Source: Limnohabitans sp. (GTDB lineage Bacteria; Pseudomonadota; Gammaproteobacteria; Burkholderiales; Burkholderiaceae_C). Taken from it: a DNA stretch of 64,000 bases. The stretch covers positions 1-64,000 of the forward strand of contig SHXD01000001.1 of NCBI GenBank assembly GCA_009693505.1, read 5' to 3'. The translations under genes were made by a program, and so were the position numbers. Below the pieces are notes generated by a model, which was not told the DNA's origin, did not search any database, and saw only the letters and a program-made list of their open reading frames with translations. Below, piece by piece: positions 1-9,757 of this stretch (position 1 is its first letter; each line of letters starts with the position of its first letter).

Positions 1-851
1 GCCACCACCTCAGGAGGGGTGCCAGCGGGCACAAAAACGCCATACCAAGTTTCAACCACACCGTTTTGAACACCGAGCTCTTTCAGTGTGGGCACATTGG
101 GGAATGCAGGAGAGCGCTCAGCACTCATCAAAGCCAGCATGCGCAAAGCACCACTTTGCAAATGCGGTGCAGCTGTTTGCAAAGCCACAATGCTGGCTTC
201 CACATGGCCGCCCATCAAATCGGTCAGAGCACCCGCGGTGCCTTTGTAGGGCACATGCAAAAGTTTGACACCGGTTTCTTGCGCCAACAACTCCATGGCC
301 AAGTGTTGCGGAGAGCCAGTCCCTGGCGATGAATAGTTCAACACCCCTGGCTGCTTTTTAGCTGATTCTTGAAAATCTTTGAACGTGTTCAATGGCGACT
401 TACCTGATGTGGCAACACCCAAAGCACTGGTGCTCAACAGGACAACAGGCGTAAAGGCTTGTTGCGGGTTGAAGGGCAATTTAGGCATCAAAGCGGGAAA
501 GGTGCCGTGCGCAGTGGCCGTGACCAAGACCGTCAAGCCATTGGGTGCAGACTTGGCAGCGATACCTGTGCCTATGGAGCCACTGGCGCCCGCTTTGTTG
601 TCGGTCACAACAGAAACTTTCCATTTATCGGCCAACTTAGGGCCCAAAAGCCGCGCCAACAAATCTGCCCCAGTGCCCGTTGTGAAAGGCACCAACAGCG
701 TGACCGGGCCAGCAGGGTATGCGTTGTTAGCGGCAGAGCTGCTTTGGGCATTGGCAGCACTCAAGAAAAAAGTGCTCCAGCATGCCAATGCCGCTAAGCA
801 AAAGGTCCCGCGGCGCGTGAAAGAACTAGGCCGATTGTTTGATTGAGACAT
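1..851 (-). CDS. Tripartite tricarboxylate transporter substrate-binding protein (Bug/TctC family), truncated by window start
   Basis: Reverse-strand reading from ATG at 851 gives MSQSNNRPSSFTRRGTFCLAALACW...YPAGPVTLLVPFTTGTGADLLARLLGPKL...; signal peptide plus Bug-family pattern; no stop before window edge. Confidence 0.85.
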   Translation of the reverse strand, partial: MSQSNNRPSSFTRRGTFCLAALACWSTFFLSAANAQSSSAANNAYPAGPVTLLVPFTTGTGADLLARLLGPKLADKWKVSVVTDNKAGASGSIGTGIAAKSAPNGLTVLVTATAHGTFPALMPKLPFNPQQAFTPVVLLSTSALGVATSGKSPLNTFKDFQESAKKQPGVLNYSSPGTGSPQHLAMELLAQETGVKLLHVPYKGTAGALTDLMGGHVEASIVALQTAAPHLQSGALRMLALMSAERSPAFPNVPTLKELGVQNGVVETWYGVFVPAGTPPEVV

Positions 852-867
852 ACAAAATTTCTTTCAC

Positions 868-1599
868 TTAAACAGGCAATTTGCTTTTCCAAACATTCCA
901 AGGACGTTCAACTTGACCCGCATTGGTTTCAGCAGAATTGCGCGCTTCTTCTTCAGACAAATAAATCGGCTCGCCAGCGCCCATGCCAAAGCTCATGCGC
1001 ATGGCCTCGGCTTGCAACTTGGCATTGCATTCGGTGTAGTAAGCGCGAAACACTGCAAGTTGAATCGAATTGGCCACCACCACATTGCCATGACCGCGCA
1101 GCAATGCCACGGTGTTGTTACCCAGCGTGTTGGCCAATGACTCGCCAATGCTTTGATTGCGAATGAGCATGTCGGATGTTTCACCCAAGGTATCGCGAAT
1201 TTCAAAGGTGGGCACGCTGCTGCCCAAGAAGCCGCTCATATGACAAATGGGACGCAGGCGAGCACCTGTGACGCCAAACGGAATGATGGCCGGCGAATGG
1301 CTGTGCACCACCGAATTGACATCGGGCCGTTTTTTGAAAATAGCACTGTGAATGAAACGCTCTAGATAAGACTTGCGACCCTGTGCATCGTGCACGTCAC
1401 CATTCAAGTCGCACTCCACAATGTCAGAGGCCCTCACAGATGCAGGCGCCATGCTTCGCGCGATGAAAAATCGCTCGGGATTTTCTGGATGCCTGACACT
1501 GATATGGCCAAAGCCGTCAAAGACGCCTTCGTTGGCCAAAATTTGATTGGCCGTGGCCAAGTCCTCTAAGAGCTGTTGAATAGCAGGTGACGTTGACAT
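868..1599 (-). CDS. Class II aldolase/adducin family protein
   Basis: ORF 868..1632; likely start MSTSPAIQQ at 1599 with GAGAAA upstream; motifs HISVRHPENPERFFIARS, VVHSHSPAIIPFGVTG, LLRGHGNVV. Confidence 0.85.
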   Translation of the reverse strand: MSTSPAIQQLLEDLATANQILANEGVFDGFGHISVRHPENPERFFIARSMAPASVRASDIVECDLNGDVHDAQGRKSYLERFIHSAIFKKRPDVNSVVHSHSPAIIPFGVTGARLRPICHMSGFLGSSVPTFEIRDTLGETSDMLIRNQSIGESLANTLGNNTVALLRGHGNVVVANSIQLAVFRAYYTECNAKLQAEAMRMSFGMGAGEPIYLSEEEARNSAETNAGQVERPWNVWKSKLPV

Positions 1600-1633
1600 G
1601 TTGGCTTTCTCGATCTGTGATTTTTTTTTCAAT

Positions 1634-2743
1634 TTACTTCGTTAAAAACAAACGAGTCCAGTGCTGATTCCATTTCTCAGCCTCGTCAACCACGATACCT
1701 GGATCTGTCAGAACGTAATTGAAGTTGTTCAAGTTAGATTTCACTTTTTGACTGGCAGGTGGACGACCCATGCTGTTCAACAGCGCTTGTGCTTCAGGCG
1801 ACAGAATAAAGTCTGCCAACAACGCAGCGGCATGCGGGTGCGCTGCATTTCGTGCAACACCCACGCCTTGGGGCCGCGCCAATGTGGGCTCAATGGGCAC
1901 CCAATCGATGGGCGCGCCGCGCTGCTTCAAAGATTGGGCGTTGGCGTTGTAGATGGTCAACCCCACATCGGTCTCACCCGCCGCCACCATTTGCGCCAAC
2001 AAAATGTGACCTTTGCGCACATCTGGTTTTTGCTCTGACAATTTCCGGAAGAACGTCATGCCGCGTTGTTCGCCCAAAGCGTTCACCAAGCCGCCCATCC
2101 ACTCAGCGTCCGTCGATTCAATGGCAATTCGGCCTTTCCACTTGGGCTCTGTAAAGCCTTCGTAGTGTTTGGGCAAGTCTTCGCGTTTGACCTTTTGTGT
2201 GTTGAAAGCCACCACAAAAAAATTCACACGGTCAGGCATCCACATGCGGTGCTTCGGAATCATGCCTTGCGGTAAATCGGCAATGTGCGGACTGTGAAAT
2301 TCGGACAACATTTTTTCGCGTGCCAACATTTCCATCTCGGGCCCATTGGTTTCCACCACATCCACCGTATGGCGCTTGGCACGCCCTTCATTTACAACGC
2401 GCTGAACAACCCCATCACTTAAACCTCGCCACACTGTCACTTTGATGCCATACTTTTTTTCAAACTCTGCCATCAAAGGAACCGCCTCGGTTGGGGCCAA
2501 TGAGGTGTAAAGCGTGACGGCGCCTTCTTTGCGTGCACGCTCTAAAAGCCAAGCCTCGCGATCTGGTGCCTTGTTCATGAAAATGGCATCGTGTGGGCCA
2601 CTGTTTTGGGCCGCCGGTGTTTGAGCCCATGACGGCACGCTCATGAAAGCTGAGACCAGGCAAAGCGCAAGCCTGCGCAAAATTGCTTTTGAAGTTTTCA
2701 AATCTCGATCAAAACAAACTTGCTGCATGAAGTTCTCCTTCAA
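1634..2743 (-). CDS. Extracellular solute-binding protein of Fe3+-type ABC transporter
   Basis: Signal peptide; EGAVTLYTSLAPTEAVPLMAEFEKKYGIKVTVWRG and PKWKGRIAIE motifs; paralogous to ORFs at 15265 and 16401. Confidence 0.85.
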   Translation of the reverse strand: MKENFMQQVCFDRDLKTSKAILRRLALCLVSAFMSVPSWAQTPAAQNSGPHDAIFMNKAPDREAWLLERARKEGAVTLYTSLAPTEAVPLMAEFEKKYGIKVTVWRGLSDGVVQRVVNEGRAKRHTVDVVETNGPEMEMLAREKMLSEFHSPHIADLPQGMIPKHRMWMPDRVNFFVVAFNTQKVKREDLPKHYEGFTEPKWKGRIAIESTDAEWMGGLVNALGEQRGMTFFRKLSEQKPDVRKGHILLAQMVAAGETDVGLTIYNANAQSLKQRGAPIDWVPIEPTLARPQGVGVARNAAHPHAAALLADFILSPEAQALLNSMGRPPASQKVKSNLNNFNYVLTDPGIVVDEAEKWNQHWTRLFLTK

Positions 2744-5124
2744 ACTGAGGTCAAGATGGATTTCACACGTGCAGGGTTCATGGGTGCTTGGCGCATCCGG
2801 ACACCCGTGGCATCAAAAAATGCATTGGCTACCGCTGCTGGTACCACGCGGCAGGTGGCTTCGCCCGCCCCTGTAGGCGGGGCTTCTGGTCGGTTGATTA
2901 ACACAATGTCAATTTCTTCAGGAGCGTCTTTGATGTCCAAAATGGGGTAGCTGTTCCAATCGACACTTTTGACTTTGTCGGGCGCAAACTGCACCTCTTC
3001 AAAAATAGTTCTGGACAGTGCTTGGACCAGCCCACCTTCAATCGTGTAACGCAAACCTTGTGGGTTCACAATCAAGCCGCAATCGTGTGCCACTGTGAAT
3101 TTACGGCCCCAAATTCGACCTGTCTTGCGGTCCACTTCAACCTCTGCAACAACCGCCACAATGGTGCCTGCGCGTTGTGCGTAAGCAATGCCACGGCCAC
3201 TCAAAATAGGGCCGCGTCGGTCTCGTTTGGCATTGCCGCGAGGCTCCCAACCCGACTTTTCGGCAGCCGCTTTGAGCACCGCAATGTCTCTGGGCGCCTT
3301 GGCATATTTCACGCGGAATGCAACAGGATCTTCGCCAGTGGCGTAGGCCAATTCATCAATGAACTGCTCACTTGCAAATTGAATTTGCAAACCCACTGGA
3401 TCGCGCAAGTGTGAGGTTCGCATGGGCGAAGCGCTGGCAATCAAATCGGGAATGACTTCCCATGCCAACATTTTGTTGTCAAAGGCATAGCTTTCCTCAG
3501 GCGTGCCAAAAGTGATGCCGCCCTTGGGTGGCAAACCCAACTCCATGCCCACCAAACTGTCCCTTGGATCTGACTCGTTGCTGTCAATGGTGGCGCGCGA
3601 GAAAGCGCGGGTTGTGAAATCGTAGGCCACCACTTTGCCAGAGGCATCAATGGCAGCACGTGCGCGGTGCACCGATGCGGGCGCTTTTGGATCCCAGGCT
3701 GTGCCATCGTGTCGCATGCCTTGCACGCGCACAGGCTGCCCCACCATTTTTGAAATCATGGCAGCGTCCAAGATGGCATCACCTGCATCGTTGCGACCGT
3801 ACGAGCCTGGACCTTGGACCCAGAAGGCCTCAACCGTTTCTACGGGCACCTTCAGCAGCGCCGCCACGCCATCGCGTGCGTAATGGGGTTTTTGCGAGCC
3901 TGTCCAAATGGTGATTTTGTCTGCTTTCACATCGGCCACGGCGCTGGCCGGGCCCATGCTAGCGTGCGATTGGAAAGGCCATAAATATTCAGCCTCCACC
4001 ACCTTCACTGCCGACTTCAAGGCCGCGGCCACATCACCGTTTTTGATGTCCTCAGAACGCTTACGCGTTGGCGCTTGGCGAATGTGCTCATGCAGTTTTT
4101 CAAACTCAGGAAATGGTTTGCTGTTGGCCACCCAAGTGACCTTCAATTCCTTGGCAGCCTTCACGGCGTCCCACTCACGCTCGGCCACCACAGCCAAAAA
4201 ATTCTTTTCCCGCACCACGCGGGCACCCTTGATGTGCTTGATCGAAGACTCGTCCACCTTCTCTGCAAGACCCCCTGCAACAGGTGTGCGAATCACACGC
4301 GCATGCAACATACCAGGCACTCTCACATCTGCAATATTGCCTTCAGTGCCAAAGACTTTCCACGCCACATCGTTGCGCGGCAAAGACAATCCCACCACTT
4401 TGTATTCAGAGGGCAGCTTGGGTTTGGCCACGCCTTTGACATCCAACGGATTGCCAATTCGTTTGTTCCATTCCACTTTTGAATTGAAGTACTTACCGCC
4501 GATCAGTTCTGCATAAGAAACTTTCTGCGCTTCGTTACCTTTGACAGAAATGACGCCGTCGAAAATACTCAAATTAGCAACGGGCACATTCAGTTTTTCA
4601 GATGCCAAATTAAGCAAAATGCGGCGCGCCTCTGCAGCTGCATTGCGAAGCGGTTTGGCACCACCCTGAATACCCAAAGCGCTGGAGGCACCGCCCTGAT
4701 TCAAAGAAGTGGCTGAATTGCCCATCACAATTTTGACTTTGCGATAAGACACGTCTAACTCTTCCGCCACGATTTGCGCAATGGCCACATCCAAACCCTG
4801 CCCCAAATCAACTTTGCCGTAATAGGCCACCACGTTGCCATCGGGTTGGATCGCCACCCAAGAATCTAGCTCTTCTGCTTTCAAAGCTGGCTTGACGTTG
4901 CTGATGGTGGCCAAGGTGGTACCGATGGCCCCAGCTGAACTGGCGGCCGCGTTGGCTGGTGCTTGCGCAAGGGCTTCAATAGGCAAGCTGCCACTTGCCA
5001 CCGAAACGACCAATGCGCCAGCTGCACTTAAAAAATCGCGCCTTGAAGTACCGCTGACAAATTCAGGCTTGTCTTGTTTCAAATCCATTGGATGGGCGAT
5101 GTCTTGATTGAGCTTGTGTGTCAT
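2740..5124 (-). CDS. Xanthine dehydrogenase-family molybdopterin-binding subunit (isoquinoline/aldehyde oxidoreductase beta type), Tat signal
   Basis: 794 aa; Tat signal SRRDFLSAAGALVVS; GKVDLGQGLDVAIAQIVAEELDV, WVQGPGSYGRNDAGDA, GAGEATCRVVPAAVANA motifs. Confidence 0.92.
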   Translation of the reverse strand: MTHKLNQDIAHPMDLKQDKPEFVSGTSRRDFLSAAGALVVSVASGSLPIEALAQAPANAAASSAGAIGTTLATISNVKPALKAEELDSWVAIQPDGNVVAYYGKVDLGQGLDVAIAQIVAEELDVSYRKVKIVMGNSATSLNQGGASSALGIQGGAKPLRNAAAEARRILLNLASEKLNVPVANLSIFDGVISVKGNEAQKVSYAELIGGKYFNSKVEWNKRIGNPLDVKGVAKPKLPSEYKVVGLSLPRNDVAWKVFGTEGNIADVRVPGMLHARVIRTPVAGGLAEKVDESSIKHIKGARVVREKNFLAVVAEREWDAVKAAKELKVTWVANSKPFPEFEKLHEHIRQAPTRKRSEDIKNGDVAAALKSAVKVVEAEYLWPFQSHASMGPASAVADVKADKITIWTGSQKPHYARDGVAALLKVPVETVEAFWVQGPGSYGRNDAGDAILDAAMISKMVGQPVRVQGMRHDGTAWDPKAPASVHRARAAIDASGKVVAYDFTTRAFSRATIDSNESDPRDSLVGMELGLPPKGGITFGTPEESYAFDNKMLAWEVIPDLIASASPMRTSHLRDPVGLQIQFASEQFIDELAYATGEDPVAFRVKYAKAPRDIAVLKAAAEKSGWEPRGNAKRDRRGPILSGRGIAYAQRAGTIVAVVAEVEVDRKTGRIWGRKFTVAHDCGLIVNPQGLRYTIEGGLVQALSRTIFEEVQFAPDKVKSVDWNSYPILDIKDAPEEIDIVLINRPEAPPTGAGEATCRVVPAAVANAFFDATGVRMRQAPMNPARVKSILTSV

Positions 5125-5133
5125 GTGATCTCC

Positions 5134-5598
5134 TTAAGCCATCAAGGTTTGAGCGCGCTTGATGGCGCGCAAGATGGAGACATGCGTGCCGCAGCGGCAC
5201 TTCAAACCATCGAGTGCTGTTTTGATTTCAGCATCGGTGGCTTTGGGATTTTTCTTCAAAAATGCGGCAGAGGTCATGACCCAGCCATTGATGCAATGGC
5301 CGCATTGCGGCACTTGCTCTTCTAAAAATGCCACTTGAATGGGATGCGGTTTTTCGGGGGTGCCTAGGCCTGCAAGGGTGGTCACTTTTTTGCCCTTCAC
5401 TGCCGATACAGGCATGACACACGAACGCACCGCTTGGCCGTCGATGTGCACCGTGCATGCGCCACATTGGGCCAGGCCGCAGCCAAATTTTGGATTGTTC
5501 ATTTTCAGATCATCGCGCAATGCGTAAAGCAATGGCATTTGCGGATCGCTGTCGATTTGGACGGGTTTGCCGTCTACTTGAAAGGGTGTTAAAGCCAT
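5134..5598 (-). CDS. (2Fe-2S)-binding small subunit of molybdenum hydroxylase
   Basis: 154 aa; KFGCGLAQCGACTVHIDG and QCGHCINGWVMTSAA...CRCGTH cysteine motifs of the CoxS/IorA type. Confidence 0.93.
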   Translation of the reverse strand: MALTPFQVDGKPVQIDSDPQMPLLYALRDDLKMNNPKFGCGLAQCGACTVHIDGQAVRSCVMPVSAVKGKKVTTLAGLGTPEKPHPIQVAFLEEQVPQCGHCINGWVMTSAAFLKKNPKATDAEIKTALDGLKCRCGTHVSILRAIKRAQTLMA

Positions 5599-5619
5599 GT
5601 TGTCTCCTGTTTAAATAGA

Positions 5620-6630
5620 TCAGTCTTCTGAAAGCATTTCATCCAAAGCGGCCACCAGTGCGCGCTGCAATTCCGGGTCTTGGCTGGAGTGCCCTGCTGT
5701 GTGCACCACACGCAGCTTACCAAGTGGCCACACTTGCTTGAGTTGCCAGGCTGTTTCGGCAGGGGTCACCATGTCGAATTGGCCTTGCACAATGGTGCCG
5801 GGTATGTCTTTGAGATAGCCATTGGGCGTGTTGGGCAGTACATGTCCGCGACTTCCCAAATCGGGATCATGCGCAAAAATGTGCGCCGATATTTTGGCCA
5901 TGGCCAAACATTGTCGTTCAGCTTCTGGCGAGACGTAGTCATTCAACGAGGGCTCACTAGGGTGCACGCTGCTAAGGGCATCTTCCCAAGCACACCAAGC
6001 TTTGGCCATGGCCAGCACTTGATCTTTTTTTTCACTTTTTAGCACACCGTCATAAGCGCGCAGCACCTCACACGATTGGCCTTGCGAACGCAGTTCTTTC
6101 AGTGGCGTGAGTGCTGAAATGGCTTCTACATAAGCTTGCCATTCCGCTCTGAAAACGCGAGACGCGCCGCCTTCTTTGTACAGCCAATCAAGCTCTTGAT
6201 CTTGCGCCGCAAAGACGCCGCGCAAGACCATGCCTGTGACACGGCTTGTGTATTTTTTAGCGTAGGCCAGTGCCAATGTGCACCCCCACGAGCCACCGCA
6301 CAACAGCCATTTGTCAATGCCTAGCAAAACTCGAAGTTGCTCAAGATCAGCAATCAGGTTGGTTAAAAAATTGTGTGCTGTTTCAGCGTGAGGCGTCGAT
6401 CTGCCGCAACCTCTTTGGTCCATCAAAATAATTCGGTACCGATGCGGGTCGAACAAACGTCTGGCGGTGGGTGTACAGCCACCGCCTGGGCCGCCATGCA
6501 AATACACCACGGGGCGACCTTTGGGGTTGCCGCACTCTTCCCAGTACACCTGATGGCCATGCCCTACAGCCATGTGGCCTGAATGGTGAGGGGTAATGGC
6601 GGGGTACAAAGGGGTCAACAAAAGGCTCAT
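5620..6630 (-). CDS. pip: Proline iminopeptidase-like alpha/beta hydrolase
   Basis: YLHGGPGGGCTPTARRLFDPHRYRIILMDQRGCGRS...LCGGSWGCTLALAYA; start MSLLLTPLYP overlaps upstream EutA-like stop (ATGA). Confidence 0.85.
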   Translation of the reverse strand: MSLLLTPLYPAITPHHSGHMAVGHGHQVYWEECGNPKGRPVVYLHGGPGGGCTPTARRLFDPHRYRIILMDQRGCGRSTPHAETAHNFLTNLIADLEQLRVLLGIDKWLLCGGSWGCTLALAYAKKYTSRVTGMVLRGVFAAQDQELDWLYKEGGASRVFRAEWQAYVEAISALTPLKELRSQGQSCEVLRAYDGVLKSEKKDQVLAMAKAWCAWEDALSSVHPSEPSLNDYVSPEAERQCLAMAKISAHIFAHDPDLGSRGHVLPNTPNGYLKDIPGTIVQGQFDMVTPAETAWQLKQVWPLGKLRVVHTAGHSSQDPELQRALVAALDEMLSED

Positions 6631-8168
6631 GGTTGTAACGCCGTTCGGCCAAGTCCGCAAGTGCCAGGAAAAACCAAACTTTTGATCACCACGGGCACTG
6701 CGCCTGAAGTTTCAAGCATAGCGCCAATGTCAATGAAGTCCAACTCTTTAAGCGTGATGCCATCGATCGACAAGACCGGGCTGCTGATGTGCAACTCTTC
6801 GTGGCAATGAATGCCAACCAGGCCACCACAATCGGCCTCGCCCACCAACAGCAGGGGATGCCCTTGATTCAACACAGCCCTCATGCCTTGCACCACCGCA
6901 CGGCAGAAGGCGTCTAGTCTTTGAAAGGTGGCCGAGCCTTGCCAGCGATAGCACAAGGTAACGGCCTGTTCACCTTCGTGCAAATCCAAACGCCTGAGTG
7001 CACGTTGAATGTTCTCTGCAATGTCTTGAACGTTCAATGTGTCAGCTGTCAAATCCAATTGCGGCGCAATGACCGGCACATTGCGCAGCGGCAAAATACT
7101 GGCGGGCTCCACATAAATGGTGCTACCGCTCACCTGAATGGTGTACTGCGATGCGCCAATGACTGTGGCGCGTATGCCTTGATCTGGCACTTCGAGTCTG
7201 GGTCCCCATGTTTCTGCTTTGGCCCGAACTGCCTTGGCCAGCATTGGGCCTAAGTCGCCATAGACTTGCGTTTCTCTGCCGTAAACGTATTCTGAAACGC
7301 CGCCCGAAAACGTGAGCACGTCTGGCATTTTTTTCGCCAACAATGGCTCGAGCCTGAGCAAGGACTGGCTGATGGCGTCTGGTGTGGAGGTGCCAGCCAC
7401 TTCAAAGATTCTGTCGGCCATGCGCTCTACCATGCGTTCCAAATCTGCGGGTGCGACAATCTGACCTAATTGCAAATCGAGACCCACTTCTTGAGCAAAT
7501 CTTCGGCCAGCCTCTTCCAAACGAACCACAGCACCCTTGGCATCCAAAGCCAAAATGCGTGCGCCGATGTCCACCGCCGTCAGGTCAACCAACTCGCCGT
7601 TTTCACACACGGCAATTTTGGTAGTGCCACCGCCAATGTCGATGTTCATGACGCGTGCTGTTTCGCGCACGGAGCGTGCTGCGGCACCAGAACCAAAGGC
7701 TGCGAGCGTGGTTTCTAGTGCATCGCCTGCACTGACCGATACAAACTTACCTGCTTGCGCTGCAAACAAATCTGCAATGGCGCGCGAATTACTTCTGCGC
7801 ACGGCCACACCCGTGAGAATCAAAGCACCCGTGTCAATTTTGCCGGGCTCAATGCCAGCTTGTTCATATTGCGCGTGAATGAATTCGCCCAAAGCCTTCG
7901 CATCAATGCTTTGATCTGATGCATAAGGCGTGAGCAGCACATCAGATTCATGCAGCACGGTGCGCTCGCTCACGATGTAACGATTGTCTAAGCGCTCCAG
8001 CACCAGTCTGGAAAAAACCAAGTGGGACGTGGACGAGCCAATGTCAACGCCCACACTGACCAAAGTAATTTCATCTTCGCCCTCCAAACTGCGGCGAACA
8101 TTGCTGAAAAAAACGCGCCCGCCAACAGGTGCATCCTGCTGTTTGGGTGCGTTCACGTTGTTACGCAT
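6627..8168 (-). CDS. EutA-like ethanolamine ammonia-lyase reactivase family ATPase (copy 1)
   Basis: VGVDIGSSTSHLVFSRLVLERL..., ALILTGVAVRR, MNIDIGGGTTKIAV, TFSGGVSEYVY; actin-like ATPase fold motifs; paralog of 25022..26821. Confidence 0.8.
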   Translation of the reverse strand: MRNNVNAPKQQDAPVGGRVFFSNVRRSLEGEDEITLVSVGVDIGSSTSHLVFSRLVLERLDNRYIVSERTVLHESDVLLTPYASDQSIDAKALGEFIHAQYEQAGIEPGKIDTGALILTGVAVRRSNSRAIADLFAAQAGKFVSVSAGDALETTLAAFGSGAAARSVRETARVMNIDIGGGTTKIAVCENGELVDLTAVDIGARILALDAKGAVVRLEEAGRRFAQEVGLDLQLGQIVAPADLERMVERMADRIFEVAGTSTPDAISQSLLRLEPLLAKKMPDVLTFSGGVSEYVYGRETQVYGDLGPMLAKAVRAKAETWGPRLEVPDQGIRATVIGASQYTIQVSGSTIYVEPASILPLRNVPVIAPQLDLTADTLNVQDIAENIQRALRRLDLHEGEQAVTLCYRWQGSATFQRLDAFCRAVVQGMRAVLNQGHPLLLVGEADCGGLVGIHCHEELHISSPVLSIDGITLKELDFIDIGAMLETSGAVPVVIKSLVFPGTCGLGRTALQP

Positions 8169-9394
8169 TATTTTTTCGGTCCAAACTTTTCCATGAACTC
8201 AGCGGGAATGTTGTACCAATCGGGGTCCATGCGATCAGGCACGCTGTTGCGCTTCAAGAGTTCTTGGTACTCTTTGCGAATGTGCGGATCTTCCAACCAA
8301 TACGGAATGGTGGTGCCGCCCTCGGTCACGTCTTGGGCGGTGTAGTCAGTGTGCTTAGAGCCGGGTGCGCCAGGATCGCGGCCAGGATTGTGCGGACCAA
8401 ACCAAGCGGTCAAGCGCAAGGCCTCATCGCCCGAACTGAAATGTTGGTGATACCAACGTGCGCCGCCAGGTGCCGCAGACACCAAACCAACCGGCTCGTA
8501 ATCAATGCGGCGCACCAAATGTTCTTTGCCATCTTTCCAAGGTGTTTCACCTTCGTCTTCTGGCCAGGTGTAGGTGTAGCCCTTGCCATTCAAGCAGATG
8601 AGCACTGCAGCTGAAGTGTGCGCGTGTGCCCTTGAATATCGGCCGTTCTCGTGTTGACCAATCCAAAAGTAAAAACAGTTGTTGGTCATGAAGGGCTCAA
8701 TCCGGCGATAGCCAGGTGAGCGGCGATTGTCCAAAGGCAACTCGCACTTCATCACATCGGGAATGAAGTTGGTTTTGCGCATGGCCAAACCGCGCACAGG
8801 GTCGGCTTCCACCTCATCGCGCGCTTGGTAAAAATCATCGGCACCATTGAAGCGATCACGGAACACGAAGGGGTTGTTGAAAACAGCTTCTGTGCTTTGC
8901 AACATGTTCAAGACATTGGGCGCGGTGGTGCCGGCTAGCAATAAGGCGCCACTTGAAGTGGCATTCACAATGCGGTGCCAAGCATTGATGGGAATCGAAA
9001 ACATCGAACCTGCTTGCCATTCAAACACGTGCTTCTTGGTGTCACCTTCTTGCCAGACTTCGGTGGTGCCGCGTCCTTCAACAACCAAGTAGATTTCTTC
9101 GTACATGTGCTTTTCAGGGTGTAAGGCACCGGCACCTGGCACTTCAACCACGTAGCAGCCCCACTTGGTTTCTGTACCGTACAACTGAATGAAATGGCCC
9201 TTACCGCCAGTTCGCTTCCAAGGCACCAAGGGCAGGTTTTGAACCTTGTTAATGCCCACATCGCGAAATACGGGCAAACCTTCTGATTCCATGAATGCGT
9301 CATAAGGCGTGGGTTGTTTTTTGAATACGCCATAGCCGGCTTTTTTGTGACCCGCTGGCTCGTGCCAATGGCTGGTGTCTTTGTCGTGTGGCAT
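8168..9394 (-). CDS. Cupin-domain protein, ~408 aa, probably bicupin
   Basis: LHPEKHMYEEIYLVVEGRGTTEVW...FEWQAGSMFSIPINAWHRIVNA and GRYSRAHAHTSAAVLICLNGKGYTY...WYHQHFSSGDEALRLTAW. Confidence 0.8.
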   Translation of the reverse strand: MPHDKDTSHWHEPAGHKKAGYGVFKKQPTPYDAFMESEGLPVFRDVGINKVQNLPLVPWKRTGGKGHFIQLYGTETKWGCYVVEVPGAGALHPEKHMYEEIYLVVEGRGTTEVWQEGDTKKHVFEWQAGSMFSIPINAWHRIVNATSSGALLLAGTTAPNVLNMLQSTEAVFNNPFVFRDRFNGADDFYQARDEVEADPVRGLAMRKTNFIPDVMKCELPLDNRRSPGYRRIEPFMTNNCFYFWIGQHENGRYSRAHAHTSAAVLICLNGKGYTYTWPEDEGETPWKDGKEHLVRRIDYEPVGLVSAAPGGARWYHQHFSSGDEALRLTAWFGPHNPGRDPGAPGSKHTDYTAQDVTEGGTTIPYWLEDPHIRKEYQELLKRNSVPDRMDPDWYNIPAEFMEKFGPKK

Positions 9395-9452
9395 GTCTCA
9401 AGTCCAAAAATAATGGGTTGCAAAAGGACGCATCCAAGGCGTGTCGGAAACC

Positions 9453-9477
9453 GTTCTTTTATACAGAACGGCGTTCT
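9453..9477. promoter_or_regulatory. Candidate regulon operator A (GTTCT-N7-AGAAC-N3-GTTCT)
   Basis: GTTCTTTTATACAGAACGGCGTTCT; shared with four other sites; lies upstream of the cupin/EutA operon. Confidence 0.65.
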
Positions 9478-9657
9478 ACTATGCTAAACCACCCCTGTCG
9501 CACCGTCAACAGGGTTGGCGTTTGTAAGAGCCTTGAATGCTGTGGCTTTTTCTCACAAGGCACGACACCAAAAAGTGTTGTTCTGGCGCAAATCAAAGGG
9601 GGTCTAGGGTATTTACGAATGTGTAAAGCTCCCGTTTTTTCGCTTAATGTAAACACT

Positions 9658-9682
9658 GTCTTTTAAAAGAGAACAGTGTTCT
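9658..9682. promoter_or_regulatory. Candidate regulon operator B
   Basis: GTCTTTTAAAAGAGAACAGTGTTCT; AGAAC-N3-GTTCT intact, first half degenerate; upstream of the porin gene. Confidence 0.55.
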
Positions 9683-9757
9683 ACATGCCGGAACAGGCGG
9701 CGGAACCCCCAGGCCACTGGACTCAATGATTTCACTTTTTATTACTTGGAGATAAGC

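Noticed and set aside
3908-4516. 202-aa plus-strand ORF
   Set aside because: Fully antisense to the Mo-hydroxylase large subunit; translation is low-complexity shadow with no recognisable domain.
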